A stretch of DNA of 64,000 nucleotides, from assembly GCA_016715195.1 (NCBI GenBank), contig JADKBB010000017.1, positions 29,512-93,511 on the forward strand. Direction: 5' to 3'. The notes beneath the pieces are model-generated. The model searched no databases and was not told the origin of the DNA. It saw only the letters and a list, made by a program, of their open reading frames with translations. The DNA comes from Candidatus Villigracilis proximus (lineage in GTDB: Bacteria; Chloroflexota; Anaerolineae; Anaerolineales; Villigracilaceae). Of the stretch, positions 26,287-34,185 are shown piece by piece (position 1 is the first letter of the stretch; each line of letters opens with the position of its first letter). The position numbers and the translations under genes were made by a program.

Positions 26287-26985
26287 TTATCCGGTTGGAT
26301 AGGGCAGCACATATAGGAACATCACAAGAAACATGATCGCGTTGCCAGTCAGCACGCACAAGTGCCAGATTTCATGATTGCCAAAATATGGCGGGAAGGG
26401 ATTTGGTTTTCCGTTTGCAAAGATCAATGCGCCAACCGTGTAGAAAAGTCCGCCGGTGATGAGCAGGGAAATGGCGCCCATGCCAAGTTGGTTATAGATC
26501 GGGCCGATCAGAAAAACGATGATCCAGCCCATCAACAGAAAACTGATATTCGACATCAAGACCGAAATTTTGGCGAAGAAAATCGATTTGATCGTAATAA
26601 AGAAAACCGCCAGACTCCAGATGATTCCAAAAAGCAGCCAGCCGGTTGTGCCGTTGAAGATCGTTAAGCAGAACGGGGTGTAGGTCCCTGCGATCAGCAG
26701 GTAAATGGCGTTATGGTCGAGAATGCCGAAGATGCGCAGATACTTTCCGAAAAGCAAAAAGAAATGTAAAAGACAACTGAACAGCAGGGACAGAAACAGA
26801 CTCGTGCCATAGATCGCGAATCCGATCACGTGCGCAGGCTTGTCATCCAATGCGGCCAAAGTGACCAGCACCGCCAGCGCCGAAATGGACAGGATCGCGC
26901 CGATCAAATGGCTGATGGAGTTGAAGTATTCATTGCTGTCTGGCGCAGAGATCAAAGGGTCAAGGTTTGGTTTTTGTATGCTCAT
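26287..26985 (-). CDS. Hemolysin III/PAQR family membrane protein (YqfA-like)
   Basis: A 232-residue seven-helix protein of the HlyIII/PAQR superfamily. The zinc-site residues are present: SISHLIGAI near residue 25, the CLLHFF His, LDHNAIYLLIAGTYTPF in helix 3, and GNHEIWHLCVL in the last helix pair (two histidines). Members are membrane hydrolase-like proteins that affect membrane fluidity; haemolysis is a legacy name. The start appears leaderless, with TATACT ending seven bases before the ATG. It is convergent with manA. Confidence 0.9.
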   Translation of the reverse strand: MSIQKPNLDPLISAPDSNEYFNSISHLIGAILSISALAVLVTLAALDDKPAHVIGFAIYGTSLFLSLLFSCLLHFFLLFGKYLRIFGILDHNAIYLLIAGTYTPFCLTIFNGTTGWLLFGIIWSLAVFFITIKSIFFAKISVLMSNISFLLMGWIIVFLIGPIYNQLGMGAISLLITGGLFYTVGALIFANGKPNPFPPYFGNHEIWHLCVLTGNAIMFLVMFLYVLPYPTG

Positions 26986-26992
26986 GCGCGCG

Positions 26993-26998
26993 AGTATA
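26993..26998 (-). promoter_or_regulatory. -10 box giving a leaderless HlyIII-family mRNA
   Basis: TATACT on the minus strand, then seven bases (CGCGCGC), then the ATG at 26985. No ribosome binding site fits. Confidence 0.6.
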
Positions 26999-27019
26999 TC
27001 TTATTGAAGGTCATAAATC

Positions 27020-27059
27020 AAAATCGGGCAATGCCGGTATTATGGCATTGCCCGATTTT
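27020..27059. terminator. Intrinsic terminator
   Basis: Perfect 16-base arms (27020-27035 and 27044-27059) with A/T flanks, 17 bases past the stop of the lipoprotein gene at 27077. Confidence 0.88.
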
Positions 27060-27076
27060 ATTTACTGTTGTATGGT

Positions 27077-27811
27077 CTAGGGAATGTTATATGAAGTTAG
27101 CTCGATCGTGCTATCAAGCCCTTCGCCAGTTGTGGTCGTCTTCACCAGTCCGATGTTCTCTGCATGCCAGTTGATGCTGTTGATCGTGATCGTGGTCTCG
27201 ATCGGATTATCCTGCATCGAAAGGGAGATGTTCATCACGGTTTGACAGTCAAAGCGCATCGCATCGAAGGTGCCGGCTTCCACGGTCACAGATTCGATTC
27301 CGATGGCTGTGCAGGTTGTGGAGAATTGATTTCTGACAGGAACTTGCGTTCCGCTGATATCCTGTATGCCTTCGAGGGTTGCAGTTTGATTCCAGGTATC
27401 ACCGGGGTTGAGGTTTGCTGGCAGGGTCACGGATGGATTGAGCGCGATCAAATTTCCGTTGTCGCATTTCCACTGGCTCTGACGGGTAACACCTGTGCCG
27501 AAAACATCCTGATCTGTATATTCATTTTCATTAACAGAAAGAATACTGCGGACAAATGTATCAGGTGCCAGACCGGTAAGTTTGTAATTCCATGAGGCGC
27601 CGGCGATGATCGGCTGGTAGGGATTGTCACATGCGCTCGTTGATGCGGATGAATCTTCCGCGGGCGCTTCGGTGGCCGGCGCGCTTTCAACTGTTGCTTC
27701 CCCGGGCGGAAGGGGAATGGCGGGGTCGGGGCTTTTCCCAAGATTACAAGCCAGTGTGGACAGAATAAGGAACCCCGTTGCGATCCAGTAAGATGTTTTG
27801 TTTCGTTTCAT
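27077..27811 (-). CDS. Lipoprotein of unknown function
   Basis: A 244-residue secreted lipoprotein: signal peptide with lipobox STLACN (Cys at residue 22), a Pro/Ala/Glu/Ser linker to about residue 60, then a beta-rich domain starting CDNPYQPIIAGASWNYKLTG. The domain includes VPVRNQFSTTCTAIGIESVTVEAGTFDAMRFDCQ and NWHAENIGLVKTTTTGEG. This pattern (a G-x-x-W-x-Y start, V-x-V-x-A-G-x-F-x-x, then a W-x-x-x-x-x-G-x-V-K end) is shared by DUF3108/TapB-like outer-surface lipoproteins. No catalytic site is evident. It is monocistronic with its own terminator. Confidence 0.7.
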   Translation of the reverse strand: MKRNKTSYWIATGFLILSTLACNLGKSPDPAIPLPPGEATVESAPATEAPAEDSSASTSACDNPYQPIIAGASWNYKLTGLAPDTFVRSILSVNENEYTDQDVFGTGVTRQSQWKCDNGNLIALNPSVTLPANLNPGDTWNQTATLEGIQDISGTQVPVRNQFSTTCTAIGIESVTVEAGTFDAMRFDCQTVMNISLSMQDNPIETTITINSINWHAENIGLVKTTTTGEGLDSTIELTSYNIP

Positions 27812-27929
27812 TTTTTCTCTCTTCCTTTGTTTATAAATTTCATGCCAGATTTGAGTATAACGTCTGAAAAATGGAAAACTTCAAATTTAGGAAGAAAGAG
27901 GGATACGGCGAATTTTTTATCTTATGAGC

Positions 27930-28394
27930 CTATTCTGAAATTCCTCGTTTAACCCTGATCTCCAGCGGATTAACTTCGATCTCAAGCGTGTCACCATAGT
28001 GAATATCCGCGATCTCATACGCGATGACTTCGATCAATGATGAATTTTGAAAATGAGTTTTCTTGGTTTCAGGGTGCGGATAATACACCCAGCCCGCATA
28101 TTCCGTCCCTTTGAATTTAACTGTGCATCTTGAAAATGAAAACGTCTCCGGTGGATGCAGATCCGTCCACTCGACGAGGGGAAAGGTGAACTCGGGTTTC
28201 ATCATTTCAAATTCAAGCGGCGCAATCGAAATATTTAACGTCCCGTTGAAGTAAGGGTATAGATCAAGACCGAGCGTCTTGAAATACGGTTTCTGCTTTT
28301 CAAGCGAGCTATATGGATATGCCGCAGAAGGCCGCGAAGCCACTTAATGTCCGCGTATGAGGGTGCCTGTGAGGTGAGTCCATGAAGCGCTCAT
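27930..28394 (-). pseudogene. DUF120-like small protein with in-frame stop near its N-terminus
   Basis: From a GTG at 28343 the frame codes 137 residues with LGLDLYPYFNGTLNISIAP, FSRCTVKFKGTEYAGWVYYPHPETK and LIEVIAY, which recalls the CTP-dependent riboflavin kinase-like (DUF120) fold. Extending upstream in the same frame through a TAA at 28346-28344 continues the family-like sequence (TGTLIRGH, stop, VAS) back to an ATG at 28394. The stop replaces a position where an AAA codon would fit. Either the gene truly starts at the GTG, or an A-to-T change or sequencing error splits a 154-residue protein. Function is not established. Confidence 0.5.
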
Positions 28395-28412
28395 ATTGCA
28401 TTTCGCCTTTGT

Positions 28413-28676
28413 TTATAAATGTCCGCCCGCTTCGGCCTGATCAAGCACAGCCAGAATGGTGCGGACCAATTCGCGCGCGGCGGATTCGCTCAACTCCACG
28501 GCCACGCGTGCCGAAGGGCCTTGCGACTCGTTCACGAAGTCAATATTCAGAGCGTGTTCATAGGGAGCATTAAAAGGGTGGTCGTAGGAAACGTTGGCTT
28601 GCTGCAATGTGAACCAGCCTGTGTTCCCTTTTCCACTGCCATCAATTTTTACTTTTTCAACGATCATTGTACACAT
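28413..28676 (-). CDS. Small DUF6295-like protein
   Basis: An 87-residue soluble protein with the start MCTMIVEKVKIDGSGKG, a central WFTLQQANVSYDHPFNAP and ALNIDFVNESQGPSARVAVELS, which I recognise as the DUF6295 type. No catalytic function is known. It follows the dienelactone hydrolase gene by nine bases, with its start close behind that gene's stop, so the two are cotranscribed; this pairing suggests a shared role. Confidence 0.75.
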   Translation of the reverse strand: MCTMIVEKVKIDGSGKGNTGWFTLQQANVSYDHPFNAPYEHALNIDFVNESQGPSARVAVELSESAARELVRTILAVLDQAEAGGHL

Positions 28677-28685
28677 GGTCGTCTC

Positions 28686-29441
28686 CTACACCAGATTCTT
28701 TTCAAGAAAAGCGAAGACTTTCTTCCAGCCGTCCACGGCTTGCTCCTGTCGGTAATTGGGACGGTCGTAATAGAAGAAGCCATGTCCCGCATTTGGGTAC
28801 ATGTGGAACTCGTAATTTTTTCCGTGCTTCTTGAGTTCTTCCTCGTGCAACTTCACTTGTTCGGGGGTGGGGCTGGAATCGTCTTCGCCAAACAAACCTA
28901 AAATGGGGCAGGCCAGCTCACGGGTATAGTCCAGAGGCGAGACGGGGTATTTATCGTTCAATTGATCGGGAGTCATCACAACGCGTCCGCCCCAGCAATC
29001 GATGATCGCGTCAAATCCCGGGGTTCGGCAGGCAGTGAGATAGGCGTGACGTCCGCCGGAGCAGGTGCCGAAGATGCCGACCTTGCCGTTGACGTAGGGC
29101 AGCGCGCGCAGATGTTTCATTGCGCCTGCGAGATCGCCGACCGCCTGATCATCTGCCACGCCTCCATCCGCGCGGACTTTTGCCGCTACATCTTCGGGAG
29201 TTCCGTGGCCCGAGCGGAAGTACAAATTCGGGGTGATGGTCACGTAACCGTGCTGGGCGAATTTGTACGTCGCTTCGCGGTACCACTGATCCCAGCCGGG
29301 CATGTGATGTGCCAGCACCATTGCAGGGAATTGACCTTCGCCCAACGGCCGCGCCATGTAGGCGTTGATCGAGTCTCCGTTCGCTCCCGTCATCGTGACG
29401 GTTTCAGCGAGCACACCTTCGTACATGTCTGTTGTATACAT
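28686..29441 (-). CDS. Dienelactone hydrolase family protein
   Basis: A 251-residue alpha/beta hydrolase of the DLH family. The nucleophile elbow is GTCSGGRHA near residue 125, with Cys as the expected nucleophile. The acidic residue is in LGLFGEDDSSPT, and the His is in PNAGHGFFYYDRPNY. DLH enzymes open lactone rings in aromatic degradation, but many members act on other esters, so the substrate is open. An AAGGAG site precedes the ATG. It forms an operon with the small DUF6295-like gene. A short-chain dehydrogenase gene lies about 50 bases upstream on the same strand. Confidence 0.88.
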   Translation of the reverse strand: MYTTDMYEGVLAETVTMTGANGDSINAYMARPLGEGQFPAMVLAHHMPGWDQWYREATYKFAQHGYVTITPNLYFRSGHGTPEDVAAKVRADGGVADDQAVGDLAGAMKHLRALPYVNGKVGIFGTCSGGRHAYLTACRTPGFDAIIDCWGGRVVMTPDQLNDKYPVSPLDYTRELACPILGLFGEDDSSPTPEQVKLHEEELKKHGKNYEFHMYPNAGHGFFYYDRPNYRQEQAVDGWKKVFAFLEKNLV

Positions 29442-29489
29442 ATAAAGTCTCCTTGATAGGATTGATTATATTCAATAAACGACAGAAAA

Positions 29490-30329
29490 TTAACTTGTAG
29501 CGTTTTCGCTGAGTTCCCAAAGTTTTGCGGCGTTGCGGTCGTTATCAAAACTCTTGGTCCTGCGGACCTTGCGCCTTTGCCAATATTTTCCATTGCTGTT
29601 TTTTGCAGACGGGTCTTCCGCGAGAAATACGCCGGTGTCAGCACCTGCTTCTGAGTCGATGGTGAACAGGGCTTCCATCCAGCGCGGATAGAATGACCCC
29701 TGCGATTGCTGGCCGCGTGTCTGCTTGCCAAAATCCGAGCGGACAAAGCCGGGGTGATAGCAATGTGCGGTGATTCCTTTGCCGCCAACCCGATGAGCCA
29801 GTTCGCGTGTGAACAGGATATTTGCAAGTTTGCTCTTGCTGTACGCTTTGAATGATCGATATGTGCTTTTCTCATCCATCCAATCATCCCAGTTGAAAGT
29901 GCCCATCATGTGGGCTCCGGAACTTGTGGTGATGATTCGGCCTTGAGTCTGCTCGATAAGCGGAAGCAGTTCACGGGTCAGCACGAACGGGGCGAGGTGG
30001 TTGATCGCCATCGTCATTTCCCATCCATCCACGCTGACTTTGCGCTCGTTCAGCATCAAGCCTGCGTTATTCCAGAGGACATCCAAAGTCTTCGTCTGCG
30101 CCTTGACCTGCTCCGCAAGTGACTTGACTTCGGCCATCGAAGAAACATCGCCGGTGACCAGTGAAAAATCCGCGTTCGGCGCGGCTTGCTTCAACTCATC
30201 CAAAACGGGATTTCCGCGTGCCTCTGAACGCGCATGGACAAAAACCTTCCATCCCCGCCGCCCCAACTCCAGCGCGCCCGCCTTGCCAATTCCCGTGGAC
30301 GCGCCTGTGATTACGATTGTTTTGCTCAT
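29490..30329 (-). CDS. Short-chain dehydrogenase/reductase (SDR), retinol dehydrogenase-like
   Basis: About 279 residues from the ATG at 30329, which has an AAGGA site eight bases upstream. SDR marks are TGASTGIGKAGAL for the cofactor loop, LWNNAGLM, catalytic Ser in ITTSSGAHM and YSKSKLAN for Tyr and Lys. The HARSEARG segment after strand two suggests NADP preference. The layout resembles RDH/protochlorophyllide-reductase-like SDRs that act on diverse carbonyls. An upstream ATG at 30362 would lack a ribosome site. Confidence 0.87.
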   Translation of the reverse strand: MSKTIVITGASTGIGKAGALELGRRGWKVFVHARSEARGNPVLDELKQAAPNADFSLVTGDVSSMAEVKSLAEQVKAQTKTLDVLWNNAGLMLNERKVSVDGWEMTMAINHLAPFVLTRELLPLIEQTQGRIITTSSGAHMMGTFNWDDWMDEKSTYRSFKAYSKSKLANILFTRELAHRVGGKGITAHCYHPGFVRSDFGKQTRGQQSQGSFYPRWMEALFTIDSEAGADTGVFLAEDPSAKNSNGKYWQRRKVRRTKSFDNDRNAAKLWELSENATS

Positions 30330-30472
30330 TGTTAATTTCCTTTTGTGCTGTGATGTGTGCATGGTCTGGATTGTATGTGAAGAGATTGTCTTTCCCCGTT
30401 GCCTGATAGGTTTGTGAGAGGTTTTTTGGGAGAGAAGACACCCGCCGTTTGGGCAGGTGTTTGTTGGTTGTG

Positions 30473-30847
30473 TTATGTATTTAGCAGTTCTTGAATTCTA
30501 TGCAAAACAGCAGGGAGGTTCTTGAATACTTCTTCGTTCCAAAAGTGAATAATTTTCAGCCCCATTTCTTTTAAAACATTCTCCCTTTCAATATCATATT
30601 CTTTTTGATCAGGCTCGTTGTGAATACCCCCGTCAACTTCAATAACAAGGCTTGCAGAATGGCAATAAAAGTCAACGATAAATCCTTCAATGACCTGTTG
30701 TCTGCGAAAGTGAACGCCGAGTTTGTTCCTTCGTAATTCTTCCCAGAGAATCTTTTCAGCAGGTGTCATGTCACGACGCAGTTCGCGGGAGCGTTCGAGT
30801 TTGTATTCGGTGACGCGTTGTCCTGTGACGATGTTTTTTACGGGCAT
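30473..30847 (-). CDS. DUF559 (Vsr-like endonuclease-fold) protein
   Basis: A 124-residue protein of the DUF559 group. It opens with MTPAEKILWEELR-type sequence near residue 27, then the PD-(D/E)xK-like core FRRQQVIEGFIVDFYCHS and LVIEVDGGIH, and ends with IIHFWNEEVFKN. The fold is that of Vsr mismatch endonuclease and related nucleases. Members are widespread and often lie near repeats or mobile regions; their substrate is unknown. Two 46-base direct repeats lie just upstream of its start. Confidence 0.85.
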   Translation of the reverse strand: MPVKNIVTGQRVTEYKLERSRELRRDMTPAEKILWEELRRNKLGVHFRRQQVIEGFIVDFYCHSASLVIEVDGGIHNEPDQKEYDIERENVLKEMGLKIIHFWNEEVFKNLPAVLHRIQELLNT

Positions 30848-30875
30848 GACCCCTCCTAGCCTCCCCTGTTGGGGA

Positions 30876-30984
30876 GGGACTGTTCATTTGCTAAGCGGTT
30901 TAGATTTTGTATGGATAATCAATTGGCCCTAATGTGACGGGACTGTTCATTTGCTAAGCGGTTGAGACTTTGTATGGATAATCA
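30876..30984. repeat. Two-copy 46-base direct repeat upstream of the DUF559 gene
   Basis: A 46-base unit starting GGGACTGTTCATTTGCTAAG occurs at 30876-30921 and 30939-30984, differing at two bases, with a period of 63. It is too short a series and spacer (17 bases) for a CRISPR array. A CCTCCCC/GGGGAGG hairpin overlaps the first copy. The repeat may be a small intergenic duplication. Confidence 0.8.
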
Positions 30985-31146
30985 GAAAAAGGAGAGGGGG
31001 GAGTGGTCCTTTTGTTTAGTATACAAGGAAAATTAATTAATTTGTATACACGTTTTCTTTAGTGGACTTCTCAACAATAGCCTGATATTTATTGCTGAGT
31101 TTATTAGAACCGTTTTTCCTCCCTCCCCAAAATTCAATGTGACCTG

Positions 31147-31293
31147 TATAATCCCAGCCATGAAACAAACCCTCAAGCACGCCGCAGCAACTCAAGCCGC
31201 CGCCGCTACATGCGCGACCTAGGAACCTGCCACGGCTTGAGACGGATGAAGAAATCCAGTCCCGAAACCAACAGGTTCGGGACTTTTCTTTTC
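31147..31293 (+). promoter_or_regulatory. Candidate ribosome-mediated attenuator of alaS
   Basis: A TATAAT box (31147-31152) seven bases before a leader-peptide ATG (31160) starts the element. Alternative pairings follow. CTCAAGCCG (31191-31199, inside the Ala codons) pairs perfectly with CGGCTTGAG (31233-31241). GAACCTG (31223-31229) pairs with CAGGTTC (31272-31278). AGTCCCGAA (31258-31266) pairs with TTCGGGACT (31276-31284), followed by TTTCTTTT, which makes an intrinsic terminator. The second and third pairings are mutually exclusive. Ribosome stalling on Ala codons would free GAACCTG and favour antitermination, while normal translation to the stop at 31222 would cover it. The mechanism is inferred; the elements are directly visible. 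Confidence 0.7.
31160..31222 (+). CDS. Alanine-rich leader peptide of alaS
   Basis: A 20-codon frame, ATG to TAG, begins MKQTLKHAAATQ. It holds eight Ala codons, including a run of four consecutive (GCC GCC GCC GCT), directly upstream of the alanyl-tRNA synthetase gene and overlapping alternative RNA stems. There is no ribosome site; the -10 box lies seven bases before the ATG, so translation would be leaderless. An Ala-rich peptide before alaS fits an alanine-charging sensor. It is too short to identify by homology. Confidence 0.65.
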   Translation: MKQTLKHAAATQAAAATCAT

Positions 31294-31354
31294 CCCTGAC
31301 CCACTCACCACTTTCGACCTTCCATTCTTTCTGTCTTTCCTCATTCAGCATTGG

Positions 31355-31360
31355 TATAAT
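31355..31360 (+). promoter_or_regulatory. Second alaS promoter (extended -10) downstream of the attenuator
   Basis: TTGGTATAAT (TATAAT at 31355-31360 with a TG one base ahead) lies past the leader terminator and about 32 bases before the alaS ATG. It would give a constitutive transcript independent of attenuation. Confidence 0.5.
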
Positions 31361-31392
31361 TCGCCAGTCATTTCATCTTTTGGAGCATTCTC

Positions 31393-34119
31393 ATGAGCAA
31401 AAAACTAACAGGCAACCAGATCCGCCAGGACTTCATTGACTTCTTCGTCGAACACGGACACACTGCCGTGCCATCGATGTCCCTTGTGCCGGGTGGGGAT
31501 GGAACGCTTCTTTTCACAAACTCGGGCATGGTCCAGTTCAAAGACGTATTCGTCGGGACGGATTCCCGCCCTTACTCCCGCGCCGTGGATTCTCAAAAAT
31601 GTATGCGCGTGGCAGGCAAGCACAACGACCTCGAAGATGTAGGCCGCGACGATACGCATCACACCTTCTTTGAAATGCTCGGCAACTGGTCCTTTGGCGA
31701 CTATTACAAAAAAGAGGCGCTCGCCTGGTCTTGGCAGCTATTAACTGAAGTCTGGGGTTTGCCGAAAGACAGACTCTACGCCACTTGTTTCAGAGATGAC
31801 AAAGGCAATGTACCGCAGGATGATGAAGCGGCAAATATTTGGAAGGAACAGCCTGGCTTCGATCCCGAGCATGTTTTATTCTTTGGGCGCAAGGAAAACT
31901 TTTGGCAGATGGCAGAGTTTGGTCCATGCGGACCGTGCTCCGAAATCCACTATGATCTCGGCGAAGAACGCGACAATCTGCGCGGCACAGACCATGTCTG
32001 CGGCGTGAATGGTGAATGCACGCGCTTCCTCGAACTTTGGAACAACGTTTTCATTCAATACAATCTCTTTGAAGATGGCCGCCTCGAACCATTGCCCGCC
32101 AAGCACGTTGATACCGGCATGGGCTTCGAGCGCATCGTCTCCGTTTTGCAAGGCGTCGACTCCAACTACAAGACCGATCTCTTCGCCGGCTCACTCGAAG
32201 TGCTGCGCTCGCTCACCGGTCACAGCGAAAAAGAAATGCTCGCAAACTTCACGCCTTACCGCGTCATCTGCGACCATGTCCGCTCCGCCGCCTTCCTCAT
32301 CGCCGACGGCGTCGTCCCCGGCAACGCAGGCCGCAACTACGTCACCCGCATGATCATCCGCCGCGGCGCGCGCTTTGGAACGAAGATCGGACTCACCGAA
32401 CCCTTCCTCGCAAAAGTTGCCGAAGCGGTGATTGCGGAATACGGCGATTTTTATCCCGAACTCGAAAAGAACAAGGCGACCATTTTAGATCTTCTGACTC
32501 GTGAGGAAGTCCGCTTCGCTCGTACCGTTGAAGCTGGTACTGCTCACTTACAGAATCACCTCGACGACATTCGCGCATCAAACAAAACCTCCCTCGATGG
32601 ACACATCGCCTTCGACCTGTACGCCACCTACGGCTTGCCCTTCGAAATCAGCCGTGACATCGCCCGCGAACAAGGCCTCGACATTGACGAAGCAGGTTTC
32701 ACTACTGCAAAAGAAGTCCACGCCAAAGCCTCTGGCGGCGGCAAAGCCATGGGCAAACTCGGCGGCGAAGATTCTGAATACTTCGCGAACATCCTGAAAG
32801 ACCTGCAAGCCAAAAAGAAACTCGGCGCCGCTGGCGTTGAGTATGACCCATACAACAGTCCGCGTGTGGAAGGTGAAGTCCTCGCCTTGGTCGTCAACGG
32901 CGAATCAGTTTCCTCTGCTTCTCTCGATGATGTCGTCGAAGTCATCCTGCCCAAGACTGGTTTCTACATTGAGTCTGGTGGTCAGGTAAATGATGAAGGT
33001 TACATTCGCGGCAATGATTGGGAAATTGAAGTGACTTCCGTCCGCCGTGCTGCGGCTGGCACCATCACCCACATTGGGCAGGTCATCTCTGGTCAACCCA
33101 AAGTGGGTGATAAAGTTGTCGCTGAAGTGGACACAGTCCGCCGCCACAACATCATGCGCAATCACACCGCCACGCATTTGCTTCACAAGGCACTTCATGA
33201 AATTCTCGGTGACCATGCCCGTCAGGCAGGCTCACTCGTCTCTCCCAAATACCTGCGCTTCGACTTCACCCAACCCGACGGCATGACCCCCGAACAAATT
33301 GAACGCGTCGAGAAAATGGTCAACGAAGCGATTGCGGCAGATATGCCCGTGGTCAAAGTGACCAAGTCTCTTGATGAAGCCAAGAAGGAAGGCGCGATGG
33401 CGCTCTTCGGTGAGAAATATGGTGAGACAGTCCGCACCGTTTCCATTCTGGACTCGGATGCTTTGCTTGCAGAAAATGTAGAAGCAAAATATTCCTACGA
33501 ACTCTGCGGTGGAACGCACATCGACCGCACATCTGACATCGGTGCATTCATCATCGTCAGTGAAGGTTCTGCGGCGGCAGGCATTCGCCGTATCGAAGCG
33601 GTCACTGGGCGTGGCGCGTACGAACTCATCAACAAGCGCTTCAAGACCTTGAAGCAGGCGGCGTCCATCTTGAAATCCAGTGTAGATGAAGTGCCGCAGA
33701 AAGTGGAAAGTGGTCAAAGTGAAATAGCGGAATTGAAAAAGGAACTTGCCAACCTCCGCACACAGGCCGCTCTTTCTACTTTCAATTCACTACTTTCCAC
33801 TGTTCAAACTGTGAAAGATGTAAACGTTCTCGCGGTTGGAAATTCCAAACGCAAACGTAGACACCTGCGTATTCTGGCCGACAAGTTCCGCGAGAAATAT
33901 CCCAAAGCGGGAGCGGCTGTCCTCGTGACCGGATCAACTGTCATCGCGGTGGTGACCGAAGACCTCGTCAAGCGTGGACTCAAGGCTGGCGATCTCATCA
34001 CTGGCATCGGCGGCAAAGGCGGCGGACGTCCCAATTTGGCGCAGGGCAGTTTGCCTGAGGGAAATGTCGGCGAGGCGCTCGGTAAATTATCAAAGATTGT
34101 GGAAGAGAAGTTGAAGTAA
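31393..34119 (+). CDS. alaS: Alanine--tRNA ligase
   Basis: A 908-residue class II synthetase that charges tRNA-Ala. Domains in order: the aminoacylation core (motif 1 region TNSGMVQFKDVF, motif 2 region HTFFEMLGNWSFGDYYK, motif 3 region GAGT-equivalent GMGFERI), the tRNA-binding helices, and the editing domain with HTATHLLH near residue 595 and CGGTHID near 700 for zinc. Last come a coiled coil and the C-Ala domain ending in GGKGGGRPNLAQG. The length is slightly above the usual 875. A GGAG site precedes the ATG. It carries a leader-peptide attenuator candidate and a second promoter upstream, and a 20-base-arm terminator downstream. Confidence 0.97.
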   Translation: MSKKLTGNQIRQDFIDFFVEHGHTAVPSMSLVPGGDGTLLFTNSGMVQFKDVFVGTDSRPYSRAVDSQKCMRVAGKHNDLEDVGRDDTHHTFFEMLGNWSFGDYYKKEALAWSWQLLTEVWGLPKDRLYATCFRDDKGNVPQDDEAANIWKEQPGFDPEHVLFFGRKENFWQMAEFGPCGPCSEIHYDLGEERDNLRGTDHVCGVNGECTRFLELWNNVFIQYNLFEDGRLEPLPAKHVDTGMGFERIVSVLQGVDSNYKTDLFAGSLEVLRSLTGHSEKEMLANFTPYRVICDHVRSAAFLIADGVVPGNAGRNYVTRMIIRRGARFGTKIGLTEPFLAKVAEAVIAEYGDFYPELEKNKATILDLLTREEVRFARTVEAGTAHLQNHLDDIRASNKTSLDGHIAFDLYATYGLPFEISRDIAREQGLDIDEAGFTTAKEVHAKASGGGKAMGKLGGEDSEYFANILKDLQAKKKLGAAGVEYDPYNSPRVEGEVLALVVNGESVSSASLDDVVEVILPKTGFYIESGGQVNDEGYIRGNDWEIEVTSVRRAAAGTITHIGQVISGQPKVGDKVVAEVDTVRRHNIMRNHTATHLLHKALHEILGDHARQAGSLVSPKYLRFDFTQPDGMTPEQIERVEKMVNEAIAADMPVVKVTKSLDEAKKEGAMALFGEKYGETVRTVSILDSDALLAENVEAKYSYELCGGTHIDRTSDIGAFIIVSEGSAAAGIRRIEAVTGRGAYELINKRFKTLKQAASILKSSVDEVPQKVESGQSEIAELKKELANLRTQAALSTFNSLLSTVQTVKDVNVLAVGNSKRKRRHLRILADKFREKYPKAGAAVLVTGSTVIAVVTEDLVKRGLKAGDLITGIGGKGGGRPNLAQGSLPEGNVGEALGKLSKIVEEKLK

Positions 34120-34126
34120 GGTGCAC

Positions 34127-34172
34127 ATAAAAAAACATTCCCCAGATTTCTTTCTGGGGAATGTTTTTTTAT
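34127..34172. terminator. Bidirectional intrinsic terminator after alaS
   Basis: Perfect 20-base arms (34127-34146 and 34153-34172) with a six-base loop and seven-base A and T tracts, between convergent alaS and an SLH protein gene. Confidence 0.9.
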
Positions 34173-34185
34173 GATTGGATGAAAT

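Noticed and set aside
30876..30984. CRISPR array
   Set aside because: Only two copies, a 17-base spacer, and no cas genes.
31147..31293. T-box riboswitch for alaS
   Set aside because: The leader is short, with no AGGGTGGNACCGCG T-box core or stem I; the Ala-rich peptide explains it better.
31037..31351. Minus-strand 104-codon frame upstream of alaS
   Set aside because: It overlaps the attenuator and contains a GTGGA-type repeat (KVESGEW) rather than a protein signature.
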